64,000 bases of DNA from Leptobrachium leishanense (taxonomy: Eukaryota > Chordata > Amphibia > Anura > Megophryidae): contig CM019069.1 in the NCBI GenBank assembly GCA_009667805.1, positions 91,795,204 through 91,859,203 of the forward strand, read 5' to 3'. Position 1 is the stretch's first letter, and every line of letters begins with the position of its first letter. This document shows positions 33,986 to 45,574 of this stretch, one piece after another. Under the pieces are notes generated by a model. It made no database searches, was not told the origin of the DNA, and saw only the letters and a program-made list of their open reading frames with translations. The translations under genes were made by a program, and so were the position numbers.

Positions 33986-34269
33986 AAAATAAATACTCAC
34001 CAACATCTATTTATCATTCCCAGGAGAATTCCAGGTATGGTGAAGATTGACTTGCCTATCATTCACAGCCATAAGACTAAACCAACACCAAAGAAATCTT
34101 CAGTATTGGATCCCATTTCTTCTATATCCTCAGAGCCTGAACACATCTCGCTTCCTTCATTACCGGATCATCAAAGCGCCTCTGAGACTGACTCCCTCCA
34201 TAATACCGGTGATGACCCAGAGATGGATTTTGCTACCTTTTCCTGCCACCCCGGAACCAGCTCGTTACA

Positions 34270-34390
34270 CTGTGGATGTGGGTGTCACTGGATGTGGGTG
34301 TGACTGTGGATGTGTGTGTCACTGGAACTGGATGTGTGTCACTGTATGTGGATATCACTGGATGTGTGTGGATGTGTGTGTCACTGGATG
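34270..34390. repeat. TG-rich tandem repeat, right part
   Basis: Continuation of the tract at 30426-30514 with 'tgtcactggatgtgg' units of about 15-25 bp. Frames here are repeat artefacts. Confidence 0.85.
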
Positions 34391-35454
34391 ACAAAAAAAT
34401 GTCATCTTATCAGGCATACTTGCATCCATGCTGGTGCTGTGTGAAAAGTGCAGCCTTGTACTGTGTAGACCTCGCATAATGCCCTCAGGATATCTATGTA
34501 AATTGTCATATCAAGGTCAGGAACCTAATGTGCTGGTGTATGTCCACTTATAAGTGGCATACACTGCAAGACAGACCATAACATCCCACCCAAGGTCATG
34601 AGGGAAACATCATGTGTTGTTCTGTAGTTGCAACTCTAACTGTAGCGCTCGGATGAGTAAGTGTTAATGCTAGGATAAGAGACTTTAATGCATGTCATCC
34701 ATATAACCTTACTGATGCTAAACCCGTGAAAAATCCTTTAGTGCAGCGGTGATTACATAAACTTCCGCAAGATTACTGTACTTTGCTAATCCTATACTTA
34801 ACATGGGGAGCAAAATCAGCAACTAGCATTAGGATAAGAAAGGAATTACAAATTCCTAGGCAAATTAAAACAGCAGCAGGAGAAGCTTCACTAATGACGT
34901 TTCTCCTACTGCTGTTTAGATTTCCCTTTTCGGGATTGCTAAAGTTTATCATCATTGCAGCAATGGCAATATTTGGTTAACAAGGAACCCCCAACTGGGT
35001 TAACTGGGTAAATCACACAATCCGTAGCAATATCCAGGACTAAATTAACATAGGGGCTATTGGAGCTGCAGTTCCAAGTCCAAGCGCCAAAACAGGTCAA
35101 CTAAAAAGTTATAACAGCAGCAACTGTCACCAGCACCGTAAGATCTGGAGGGGCAGTGACACAGTGAAGTTGTGTGTGAAAAGAATGGAGCAGAGGAACA
35201 AATGAGAGGAGAGAAAAAGAAGGAAGAGGCAGATAGGAAGAGGGATGCAGAGAGGGATGCAGCAGTTCCAGGCTCAAGAAGTCTTTAATCTAGAACAGGC
35301 AACATCTGTCCAATGCAGGGATGGGGTATAACAGGCTGGGGTCAATAATATGTGTTCTTTGTCAAGGTACAAATCAGATAACATTGCACACATTTGCTAT
35401 TTCTTAAAGACATGTAGGGCAGCAATGTTATTATTAAAGTAAACTATCACTAGC
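34391..35454. other. Intergenic DNA with one shared repeat
   Basis: No gene. The stretch 34780-34830, containing 'cctatacttaacatggggagc', recurs at about 62950-62980, so a dispersed repeat covers part of 34640-35000. An inverted repeat 'aaacagcagcaggagaa...ttctcctactgctgttt' lies at 34868-34917. Confidence 0.5.
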
Positions 35455-36167
35455 TGTTATGTTCCCCCAGCCAGGTCCACTGGTGCTGAGAGCTCTTCTC
35501 AGTATAGATCTTCCTTGCTGAGTTCCTGATTTCTGTATTTTGTATTTGGTTATCCTGGTTCATGACTTCTGGCTCTGTATCCTGACGATTCTTGTGTTTA
35601 ACCCCTGGTATTGTATTTTGACTTCCTGGTTTATGACTTCTGGCTTTGCATACTGACTATTCTCTTGCTTGATCCCATTTGTGTTTTGTTTGTGTGGTAT
35701 TCAGGATTCTGGTTTATGTTTGAACCACACTACAGTCTCTGTTGTTTATCTGGTGTGAATCCTGCCCTGCAGGCTGCTGACTATAATTTCTGTCAAGTCT
35801 GTTCTGGTCCATGTTTTCTGTATGTGTGTATCTATTGCAGCAGCTCATTGTTCTGGTTTATAGAGACCACCTCAAGGATCTCTTTCTTGTTCCATTGTTG
35901 CTAGATATTCCTTCTTGTCAAGTCTGGTTTAACCCTGTCTTTGTGTATTTTCTCACCCTGTACTCTGTATAGTCAGAAGGCCATACAAGGACCTTACCCC
36001 AGTGCAGGGCTTTCCTCGTGTGTGCATACTGTCTTGTCTTGTCTGGTTCTGTTGTATCCGGTGTTCAGGGTTCTGCAATATGCAGAAGGACACATACCTG
36101 CCTAAAGGGTTTAAAACACACAGCAGCAAGGACCCCCCTTTGGCTCCTGCGGGAGGCTAACGTAACA
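35455..36167 (+). mobile_element. Solo LTR with CTAGC duplication
   Basis: It starts TGTTATGTTCC and ends CTAACGTAACA, with CTAGC at 35450-35454 and 36168-36172. Length is 713 bp. The inside is T-rich with repeated 'cttctggctttg' and 'cctggt' motifs, and contains 'cctgccctgcaggctgct', which is also found three times in the solo LTR at 58622-59670. A solo LTR is what remains after recombination between the two LTRs of a full element. Confidence 0.85.
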
Positions 36168-36184
36168 CTAGCTATAGCTACTCA

Positions 36185-36757
36185 ACTTATGGTTGCTATT
36201 ATTATCATCATCCTTTATTTATATACCCCCCACAAATTCCACAGCGCTTTGCAAGGTCAGGGTAAACGGGGTTGATACATGATAACACCACACATGGATG
36301 ATGTGGCCTGATTTGGGGGGACCCTGTTCCCAAGGGAACTTACTATCTATGAAATGTACAAGTATTTTGTGAGGTAGGCGCATCCATATCTTAAGGTGTC
36401 TTGCCTAAGACACTTGCTGGTGGCGTCTCCAGAGTGGGATCAGGTCGTCTTTCCATGATTGTAGATCAGCGACTTGGTGGTTAGGTTGAACCCGCTTCTG
36501 GTAAAGTCGAGACTTGCTTCTCCACAGTTGTATTGGATGGATGTGCTGAACAGCATTTTGACTTGCTTCTCCACGGTCGAAGGGCAGAGACATTACCAAT
36601 GGACTCCACAGACGAAATTGTGTGGTAGGCAAGTATGTACCGTTAGGTGTCTTGCCCAAGGACACTTACTGGAGAGGTGCACTGGCCAAGATTCAAACCT
36701 GGGTCTCCACGGTTATATAGCAGTGATGTTACCTCAACTCCATCCAGCCAGTACATC
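36185..36757 (-). mobile_element. L2-like tail and SINE-like repeat, minus strand
   Basis: On the minus strand the right part reads 'gagacccaggtttgaatctt' then 'gtgtccttgggcaagacac', as in the repeat at 16345-16562. The left part ends with 'cagcgctt...tgtggaattt', 'tatataaataaagg' and a 'tgatgataataat' tail, the classic L2-type 3' end. A second, diverged 'ttaggtgtcttgcc' box lies at 36391-36410. These may be one composite retroposon. Confidence 0.6.
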
Positions 36758-39207
36758 ATAATTCATTTCATGAAGCAAAATTTTATAATAGAAAATGTTC
36801 TGTTCAATAATATACTAAATATACAATCCTTATAAGACTGAAAGTAATACTTACACTGATGTTTTATTGATCTATTTTTAATAAGTGCTGTAGAACCTAT
36901 GGAGTATTTATTTTCAGTTCTGAAAGGTATTGAAGCCTTAATGATTTAGTGTAGTTTATCTGTTTTGACTTATATGACCTCAGATATAGATCTCAATGGC
37001 AAAAATACATAATCAGTCCAATATATATTATATTACTGTACTGGTTAATAAATATTACGGCTACCATATCTGTAGTGAATGAGTAGATTGTGTAATACAC
37101 AGTGAGAAAAATGCCATGACCCATCTCGGAAATAATACCATTCATACAGAGATAATTTACTAACTTGGAAATCTTAAATCACTGCACTTTAAAGTTGCAT
37201 ACGGCTGACAAGAATGTCTTGGAAAGAAATGAGATATAACACACGTTTTTTCGCCATGTCTTTGGGAAAGTATTGCTCCAGCTTCAGTTTCTGATGATGT
37301 CTGTTCTATGTCTAAAATTAAATGAATTCTTGGTTTTGGTAAGGATAGAATAGTTACTGATTTTAAAAAATTCCTGAGTTGGTGGATATTTTATGAGCCA
37401 CTGCTGTCCAAAAATGTGGTACACCATGCTTGGTTAGAGGTGTCAAGGGTTGTAGGAGTTATTGATAAATTTCTATTGTCCTGAGGCGTAATAAACTGGT
37501 GCAGTATGCAGTACTACCACAGCAACATATTTCAGTGTTTCCCTATTTTATAAGACAGTGTGTCAGGTCCCAGACTTTCTGGCATCACCAAGATGCATGA
37601 CTAAGGCAACGAGCCCAAACATCCAAATTTATTCTTTGTGCATTCAAATGGTTCAATAAAATCATTGTGTTGAATACACCTGTGCTGCCCACCGTTTTTC
37701 TGTTACTGGATACTGCTGGGGGAAGCGGACCCCTTCGGAGGAGCACTGAGGCTACTGGCTGGTGGTTGGAGGCTCTTCCTGCAATGGATAGCATCACCAA
37801 ATTTCAGTTTGTGTCACCACTGCTGTGTCTCTCACTGATTACAGCATCCCTTGCAAGGTTATATTAATCCAGTTGTCCATTTGTTAAGTATACTAATCAG
37901 GTCTTTTCAATCCTGATTAGCACTTTCTGTATTTTGGGGATTTCATTTTGGTTTGGACACGGCCCATTTGATCTGTTTTGTGGTACTTTAAAGTTCCTTT
38001 CTTTAGACTATATTATTACATTCACTTGCGGCATCTATAAGCCTGCTTCAGACTTGGCATATAGTCTCCAGCAACCCAAACCTCGTCTGCTGGAATGTGC
38101 TGCTTGCCTCCATGTGCTGAACAGCGATTACTGAGGAGGGAAGATGGCATTTGTTCATTCACACCACTGCAAAAAATACATTTGTTCATGGGCTAGTGGT
38201 GGCTTCTGCCTATCCTGCAGCCTGCTGATAGGGTGTCAACATTATACTTGCTTCTCTTCTTTTCATGTGCCTCTATGGACAGTGGTCCAGGCAAACTATT
38301 AGTTCAGCTTCCTTAGTGCCGGCCAGAGTAGGACTTTTTTCATTGGTGCCTAGAGTTTGATAAACTATTGTCAAGTGATTATGTGAAAACATGCTTACAG
38401 TACGTTTCCCTGTCAAAGACTGCAAAATCCATTGATACCTGTGTCCTTCTTGGAATTTTGTGTTATTTTTATACTCAAGTGCAATCTTGCGGTAACACAA
38501 TGGAATTTCACCAACAATGGAAATCGAGACCTCTAACAGTGAATCTTACCTCAAGCAGAATTGGCACTTAACCTATCTGGTAAGGGAAAAGCTTTATTGT
38601 AAGTGATATCTTTCAATAATGCCCCAATATTTTTTTCTCTTGTTTGTTAAGCATTGCTCTTTCTTTAGGAATAGGAGAAAGAAACAGTGCATGTAAAATA
38701 TTGAGGCAAAAATAACGGGATTTAGTAACATTAAGGAAGAGCCAAGTGTTCAAATTAAGTAAAATCAATACAAAGCTGAAACTAAATTGCTGCTAGAAGC
38801 CTTGACTAATCCCAACAAAGTCAAGTGTAAAATTAACAGCACAAAGTGTTATTGAATATAGCTTTTGATTCCATTTTCAATGTAAAACGATAAAGAGCTA
38901 GAAGATATTATATAAATTCATAATTTTTTTTTAGATTCCAAGATTTAAGAAAGTATAAATGTTTTTATCTGTATAGTAAATATGCACAATGTGTTGTTTT
39001 GTTTTTGAGTTACATTTACCAATAAGCACTGTGCTTGGGGTTAAAAAAAAAAAAGGCATGACATTTATTTGAAATACAGTATGCACAGGTAACACTTAAC
39101 TGTAGGATAAATAAGAACATTTAGCCCTATACTTGCAATTTACGAATATATTCCAAGGCAGAATAAAACGCAGGTAGATTTCCCATCTTGGCCAGTTGGA
39201 AAGACAT
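36758..39207. other. About 2.4 kb AT-rich DNA without a supported gene
   Basis: Frames are short and show no domain. A segment at 37570-37860 with 'ggttcaataaaatcattgtg' and 'tactgctgggggaagcgg' has the look of an old repeat end, but I could not place it. This is the longest stretch in the window with no recognised element and the most likely place for unnoticed host sequence. Confidence 0.45.
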
Positions 39208-39946
39208 ATGGAGTTATTCAGAGAGCACCGAAATGTTGCCGACATGGCAGTGCGCTTTCGCTCCCCCCCGCACTTCAGGGAAAACAACGTTCCCCACCCT
39301 GCGGTGAATTCAGCATTCACCACAGGGTCCCCAGAGTGCAGGGAAATCCCACTGCAGATGCCGCAAAAAACATGCCGAATATGTAAGAAGGAGCAGACGA
39401 TCACAGCACAGACCAGCCGCCGGAAAAAGCCGACAAGCTGACGAACGGGGTAAAAAAAAATAATTACGATTGAAAGTGTAAAAAATTGAAACGCTGCGTG
39501 CAAAAAAAAACTACTGAACGAAAATACCTGGAATTTACATATAAGGTCCTACGAATGATAATAAAAAGGTCTGTTACAGAAAAAAGAAAAAACGCTTTAA
39601 AAAAATAAGAGACTTTTTATTGCAGATTAAAATATTAAATGGTTTATTAGATATTGAATAAAAACAGGAATATTTTTTAACAATGAAGCCTATGGGTTCG
39701 CCTGAATAAACCTGCCGAATGAAAACACCGAACAGCTAGGCACTTCGGCAACTTTTCACTGCTGTTCGTTGTTCTCTGAATAGATTAACCATTGCTTCTC
39801 TATTGGGGATTTCACTGCCTTCGAACAGGCACCGTACTAGCTGGCAGTTCACCAAAATTTGGCGAACTGCCTGCTCTCTGAATAGCTGAATGGCCCTGAA
39901 ATGTCACTGTACAAGGAAATTCCCTCTGCTCTCTGAATAACCCCTA
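39208..39946 (+). mobile_element. Non-autonomous element with 'gttattcagagagca' ends
   Basis: The left end 'gagttattcagagagcaccg' and right end 'tgctctctgaataacccc' are inverted repeats. The interior has 'cctgcggtgaattcagcattcaccacagg', an inverted repeat, and the landmarks shared with 3443-3918. Related sequence on the minus strand is at 63368-63795. A target duplication was not clear. Frames of 81-135 codons here lack any domain. Confidence 0.75.
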
Positions 39947-40880
39947 TAATATACCACGTTGTAAAGGGTAACCCAAGGAAGATCCCTTTAATCTTGTTCA
40001 TAACTGTGGGCTTGATTTAATTTGGTCCGATCTGCGAAATAGGCAACTTTTCAAGTTGCACAGCTACCTCAGGCAAAGAACATGTGGTCTGTGTAGTTGA
40101 TCTTTAACCACACTGTACTTTACTTTTTATTTTTAATAACAGGAACTCGGAAGTCCCTGAAGCTTTACTGTGCAATTTTCACTACTATGCAACTTGCGTA
40201 GCAAAGGAACCGCAAATTGAGCACTGGGACTTGCGCACTTTATGTATGCAAGTTCTGTAGAGCCTGCCCAGAATGATGGAATGGTGCTTCGTGCATGCGC
40301 AAATCTAATCCATTGGCTACTTCTCTGAGATCGCTCACTACAGCGGGTGGTCTCAGAGAGGGCGACGTCTGCACACTCTCTGCATGCTGATATCACTAGT
40401 GACCAATCTGGGGAAATTCAAAAATCCACTTCTCTCAGAGACTGTGCCAAACCAGCAGGGAAGGGGAGGGAAGAAGGGGGAAGACTTTACACATCCTGAC
40501 CACTTTTTCTTTTTCTCAACGTACATTACTATGAAAAGCTCATTGTTTGGCGAAGAAAGAAGAAACCTTTATATCCTGTAATGTTAGTGTATTTTATGTT
40601 TGGTTCAACCTCTGTACTCCAAAGATTGACAAAACTCTGGCCTTCAAAAGCATTAGGTGCCTGATATCAAGCCATCTTGCTCTAAATCCATTGTAGCTTT
40701 TTCATGTAGATGCCATTTTGGCATCCGTTGCTACAAGCATTGCTTGCCCATACGTGAAAAAGTGCACATGAGCTTTGTGTGTTGTTCTCTATTGACGTCT
40801 TTGAAAAGCTACAATGGACAGCAAACAGTGCAGTCAGACGGATGCGAAAAAGTGCGCTCATGCGACCGCAGCCTAAGGGT
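39947..40880. other. Intergenic DNA
   Basis: No gene. A short stretch at about 40740-40875 with 'aaagtgcgctcatgcgaccg' and 'gcagcctaa' resembles the ends of the TAA-flanked MITE at 6103-6551, but its left end is not found. Confidence 0.45.
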
Positions 40881-41005
40881 TTAGCACTGTGGGCCTGGTA
40901 TGTCCTGATCCTGATCGGTGGCAGCTAGAGGGTCATGTTTGGTGGCCCTTGCAATGATACAGACTATGGCCATTACAATGATACCAAACATGACCAGGTT
41001 ACAAG
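40881..41005 (+). mobile_element. TTAA-type element remnant, left part (split by hAT C)
   Basis: 'ggtggcagctagagggtcat' and 'gccattacaatgataccaaac' match the middle of the element at 57110-58336. It continues beyond hAT C at 47135. The last eight bases (40998-41005, GTTACAAG) are duplicated at 47127-47134. Confidence 0.65.
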
Positions 41006-41424
41006 TAGGGATGAGCTGTTCGGTTCGGACGGTTCGGAGTGCGACCCGAACTTAGCCTGTTCGATTAGATCGCGAACAACGAACATTTCCGGGTGTTCAC
41101 CGCATGTTCGACCACAATGGACCACAATGCATTTTCCCACTGGCCTGAAGCTCGTAATTGGCTACAGGCTTGCACCTGACCACAGGTCTGGTGCAAGACA
41201 GGTTCAACAGTATGCCAATCACGGCTCAGAGTCCTGATTGGGCAAATTTTGCCCAATCATGGGCTCACAGAGCTAAGTACCGCAGCACACTATATAACAT
41301 TTCCACGCGCCGAATCTGCACGCATTTCAGAGGAGAGTTCAGAGGAGATAGTTGTGTGTTGTTACTGCCGGTCTGCCACGCTACTGGGGGGGTCTGGAGG
41401 GGTCTCATTTCTACCAAATATCAG

Positions 41425-42165
41425 GGAATTTAGGTGATGTGTGTCTTGTCACCGTGCCAGCAAGTTGTTTTGGGGTTTACAACTTTCTTTAAAACATTTG
41501 TATATTGAGGTGATCTTCTGTGTCTTGTCACTGTGCCAGCAAGTCTTTTTGGGTCTCATTTCTACCAAATATCAGGGAATTTAGGTGATGTGTGTCTTGT
41601 CACTGTGCCAGCAAGTTTTTTTGGGGTTTACAACTTTCTTTAAAACATTTGTGAATTGAGGTGATCTTCTGTGTCTTGTCACTGTGCCAGCAAGTCTTTT
41701 TGGGTCTCACTAATTTCTTTAAAACATTTGTGAATTAAGGTGATCTGTGTCTTGTTACACAGCCAGTACCACGCAGTGTTTTGGGGCTCACTAATTTCTT
41801 TAAAACATTTGTGAATTGAGGTGATCTGTGTCTTGGTCACACAACCAGTACCACGCTGTATTTTGGGGCTCACTAATTTCTTTAAAACATTTGTGAATTG
41901 AGGTGATCTGTGTCTTGTCACACAGCCAGTACCACGCAGTATTTTGGGGCTCACTAATTTCTTTAAAACATTTGTGAATTGAGGTGATCTGTGTCTTGTC
42001 ACACAACCAGTACCACACAGTATTTTGGGGCTCACTAATTTCTTTAAAACATTTGTGAATTGAGGTGATCTGTGTCTTGTCACACAACCAGTACCACGCA
42101 GTATTTTGGGGCTCACTAATTTCTTTAAAACATTTGTGAACTAAGGTGATCTGTCTCTTGTCACT
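41425..42165 (+). repeat. hAT C 5' subterminal array, about 10 units of about 75-82 bp
   Basis: Units share 'aattgaggtgatctgtgtc', 'ttgtcacac(a/c)gccagtacca' and 'ttggggctcactaatttc'. Copies start near 41431, 41505, 41577, 41654, 41736, 41815, 41897, 41979, 42058 and 42140. The middle five units are almost identical, a sign of recent unit amplification or homogenisation. Confidence 0.92.
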
Positions 42166-42272
42166 GGCTGCCAGCTATCAGTATGTCTCACTGAGTTATA
42201 CCAGAGTTATTTAAATCTTTATACCAGAGTTGAATCAGAGTTCTGTATATATTAATCTATATATCACTCACC

Positions 42273-45200
42273 ATGTCTGAAAGGACAGGCAGACGCTCCC
42301 AGACACAGATAAGAGGGCAAGCAGCCCCTGTGTCGGGAGGCTGTGCCTCTGGTCGTGGTGGACGTGGTGCATCCTCTGCAGGGGCACGCTTGTCCTTTCT
42401 AACTGTGCTGGCCGTCCTAAGCAGCAGCAACATACAGAGGACTTGGTGGATTGGCTAACGAGGCCATCCTCATCCTCCGAGTCCTCTGCCAGCCAGGCTT
42501 CTAGTGCTTTACAGTCCACCTCAGCTGCCAAAGCATCTAATGCAGCCTCCATGTCCACAGCTACTCCTTCTGTAGCCTCGCTATCACACACGGAGGAGTC
42601 AGCTGAATTGTTTGACTACAATGAGAGTGACATGCTGCTTGAGGATGCACAGCAAGTACAGTGCTCTGATTCAATCTCTGAGGTTGAGGAAGGGAGTATA
42701 ATCAACCTAGAGGAAGGGGGTGCCAGTGATGAAACACAAATAACTGGCACTCATGTTGCCCCAGCAGCTGCAGCATACTGCCAAGTTGGCTCCAGTGACG
42801 AGGAGATAGGGGGTGATGATGACAATGATGATGAGGTCACTGACTCCACCTGGGTGCCTGATCGAACAGAGGAATTAAGTGAGGAAGAGGGGGAGGAGGA
42901 GGCACAGCAAACACGAGGCACAACATCCTCTGTGACCAACCGTAGCATTAGCCAGTCCAAGGCATCACATGTCAGAGCTGCTCCGGTGCAGAGCGCTGTT
43001 GTCTCAAAGAACACATGCAGGAACTCTGTTGTCTGGGAGTTCTTTAAGAAATGTGCAGTAGAGCGCAGCGTTGCTATTTGTAATCTATGTCAGATGAGGT
43101 TTAAGCGTGGGAAAGATACCGGACACTTTGGTACCACGTGCTTGAGGCGACATATGAACAACTGCCACACATCCCGTTGGCGCAATACTTTGTGTAGGTC
43201 CTCCTCCTCCTCATCTGTCTCTACCCCCTCTGTATGTCCTGCCATGTCATTGCCTACAACCGCCACCGACAGGGATGATGCTACAGTAATGGATGTACCA
43301 GCTCCTTCCTCACAATGTGACATCATCCCAACAGCTGAAGATTTACGCAGTCAGATTACGTTGCCGCAGCTGCTGCAGCGAAAGAAAAAATATAGTCCCA
43401 ACCATCCCCAAGCACAGCGTCTAAATGCCAGCTTAGCAAAATTACTCGCATTGCAGCTGCTGCCTTTCCAGCTGGTGGACTCTGCTCCCTTCCGTGAATT
43501 TGCTGAATGTGCTGTACCACAGTGGCAGGTTCCAAAACGCCATTACTTTTCATGCAAGGCCATTCCAGCACTATACCAGCATGTGGAAGACAATGTTATC
43601 CAGTCATTGGGAAAGTCAGTCAGCAGCAAGGTGCATGTGAATTTAGACACGTGGTCCAGCAAGCATGGACAGGGTCGTTACATTTCCTTCACGGCACACT
43701 GGGTAACTCTGATTGCAGCTGGGAGAGATCCAAGACGGGACTCTGTGCTGGAGCTTGTTCATCCACCACGCCTCCAGAAAGCTGCTTGTATGAGGTCTGT
43801 CTGCTCCACCACCTCTCCCTCTTCCTCCTCCTCCTCCTTCTCTGTCTCTGGCGAAGTGGCAGTTAAACCGACGCCTGACAGGGTCTACGCAATGGCTCAA
43901 GCAAAAAGATGCCATACTGTGCTTGAGCTGGTTTGTTTAGGGGACAGGAGCCACACCGGGCCAGAAATTCTGTCAGCTCTGCAGGGCCAGGTGCAGAGAT
44001 GGTTAACACCACGCCAGCTTCAGCTGGGAATGATCGTCTGCGATAATGGCAGCAACCTTCTCTCCGCCCTACGCAAGGGTAAATTGATGCATGTACCATG
44101 CCTAGCACACGTCCTAAATCTAGTGGTACAGCATTTCCTAACCAAGTACCCAGGGCTGCCAGAGCTTCTCATCCAGGCCAGAAAAGTCTGCAGCCACTTC
44201 AGACGGTCATTCCCAGCAAGCGTTCGCCTGGCAGAAATTCAAAGAGAATTCCACCTTCCCACAAACTGTCTGATCTGTGACATGCCCACCAGGTGGAACT
44301 CAACATTAGCAATGCTGCAGCGTCTGCACAAGCAGCAGAGGGCCATCAACGAGTACCTGTGTGAGTATGGCACATGGACAGGTTCAGGTCAATTTGTTTT
44401 TTTTCCCCCCGCAGTGGCTGATGATCAAGGATGCATGCACTTTACTGTCACCATTTGAGGAGGCAACAAGAATGGTAAGTAGGGACAGTGCATGCATCAG
44501 TGACACAATTCCTTTAGTGTTCCTGCTGGAGCACACTCTGCGGGGAATTATAGATGTGGCTCTAGAGGCAGAGCAGCGGGAGAAAGAGGAGGCCTTCCCT
44601 AGCTCTCAAGGCCCCAGTCTTTCCGCAGACAGCATTCCAGCGAGTCCTACTCAGATCAGACAGGAGGAGGAGGAGGAGGAGGCAGAATATTTAAGTAGTG
44701 GGGGCATTGAAGGTGGGGATTCCTCAAGGGAGGGTTTTGTGTGCCCAGAAACACAAGGGCTAGTGCGTGGCTGGGAGGAGGAAGTGCATGATACGGTCAT
44801 CCTCATTGACCAGGAAGACTCGGAAGCTAATGCCACCTCCAACCTACGCTGCATGGGTTCCCTAATGATGCAAAGCCTGCTAAAGGACCCCAGGATTCGT
44901 GCTATCAAGGAGAGGGATCATTACTGGTTGGCAACCCTTCTTGATCCATGATACAAGGGGAAAGTTTCAGAGCTCATCCTGCCCGCACAGAGGGAGCACA
45001 GGATGAAAAAACTTGAGGACGCTCTAAAGCAACACTTGTGTAACACCTTTCCAGGCACTGGTAGATTACCAAGTGCTGACACAAGTGCTTCTGAGGCTGC
45101 GGATGATCAAAGGAATAGTGGTGAAGGCCAGGGTCGCTTGACTGATGCATTTTAAAAAAAATTTAGTCCTCGACGCCCAGGGACTTCAAATGTAGGCACC

Positions 45201-45521
45201 CATTGCCAGCGTCTTCACCATATGGTGCAGGACTACCTAGGGGCAAGGGCAGACCTGGATACCTTTCCAGCAGATGATCCTCTGGCTTACTGGGTGTTGA
45301 GATTGGATCACTGGCCAGAACTTAGCCAATATGCTATGCAGCTACTAGGTTGCCCTTCATCTAGCGTGCTTTCCGAAAGGACGTTCAGTGCCGCTGGAGG
45401 TTTTGTCACAGACAAAAGAGTGCGTCTGTCCACCGACTCTGTAGACCGGCTGACATTTATAAAAATGAATCAGTCCTGGATCAGCAGCTATCAGTCCCCT
45501 GATGCTGAAGTAATGGAATAG
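42273..45521 (+). pseudogene. hAT transposase with BED zinc finger, copy C (near-intact pseudogene)
   Basis: The full frame would be about 1080 codons, from ATG at 42273 to TAG at 45519-45521, longer than usual for hAT (about 600-900). The extra length is an N-terminal Ser-rich and acidic region (about residues 40-240) and an acidic insert near residues 760-830. The BED zinc finger spans about 43031-43170 ('CNLCQMRFKRG' to 'HMNNCH'). Core motifs are 'LDTWSSKHGQGR' near 43645, 'VCDNGSNLLSAL' near 44037 and 'MPTRWNSTLAML' near 44282. The hAT C-terminal domain spans about 45270-45440 ('LSERTFSAAGGF'). Lesions are a one-base loss near 42404, a frameshift in the T/C run near 44395-44413, CGA to TGA at 44949-44951, and TAA near 45153. 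One unbroken 671-codon frame (42443-44458) covers the zinc finger and most of the core. Confidence 0.94.
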
Positions 45522-45574
45522 ATCGGGGATGTCCTCTTCTGCATTCACAAAACCTCCAGCACTGAACTCTTCCA

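Larger units (their letters stand above)
30515..34269 (+). mobile_element. LTR retrotransposon with gag remnant and nearly absent 3' LTR
   Basis: The element starts TGTAAGGTCTCG and ends CAGCTCGTTACA, with CTGTG at 30510-30514 and 34270-34274 as a 5-bp duplication. The 5' LTR is 30515-31527. The final bases of that LTR, from 'ccttttcctgccaccccgg' to 'ctcgttaca', recur at 34234-34269, which is all that remains of a 3' LTR. Between them are gag-like sequence (31528-32830), a nested PLE palindrome (32936-33985) and a further gag-side segment (34000-34233). No protease, reverse transcriptase or integrase is seen. A Ty3/gypsy, Sushi-like origin is inferred from the zinc knuckle context. Confidence 0.85.

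Noticed and set aside
41006..42165. CRISPR-like array of regularly spaced repeats
   Set aside because: The units are contiguous 75-82-bp tandem repeats without unique spacers, in a eukaryotic transposon.
44340..44420. Possible short intron in the hAT transposase, from GTGAGT near 44358 to the pyrimidine-rich acceptor 'ccccccgcag'
   Set aside because: It would be only about 54 bases in copy C (about 51 and 56 in B and A), too short for a normal vertebrate intron, and splicing there does not join the two frames correctly. Length change in the T/C run explains the frameshift.
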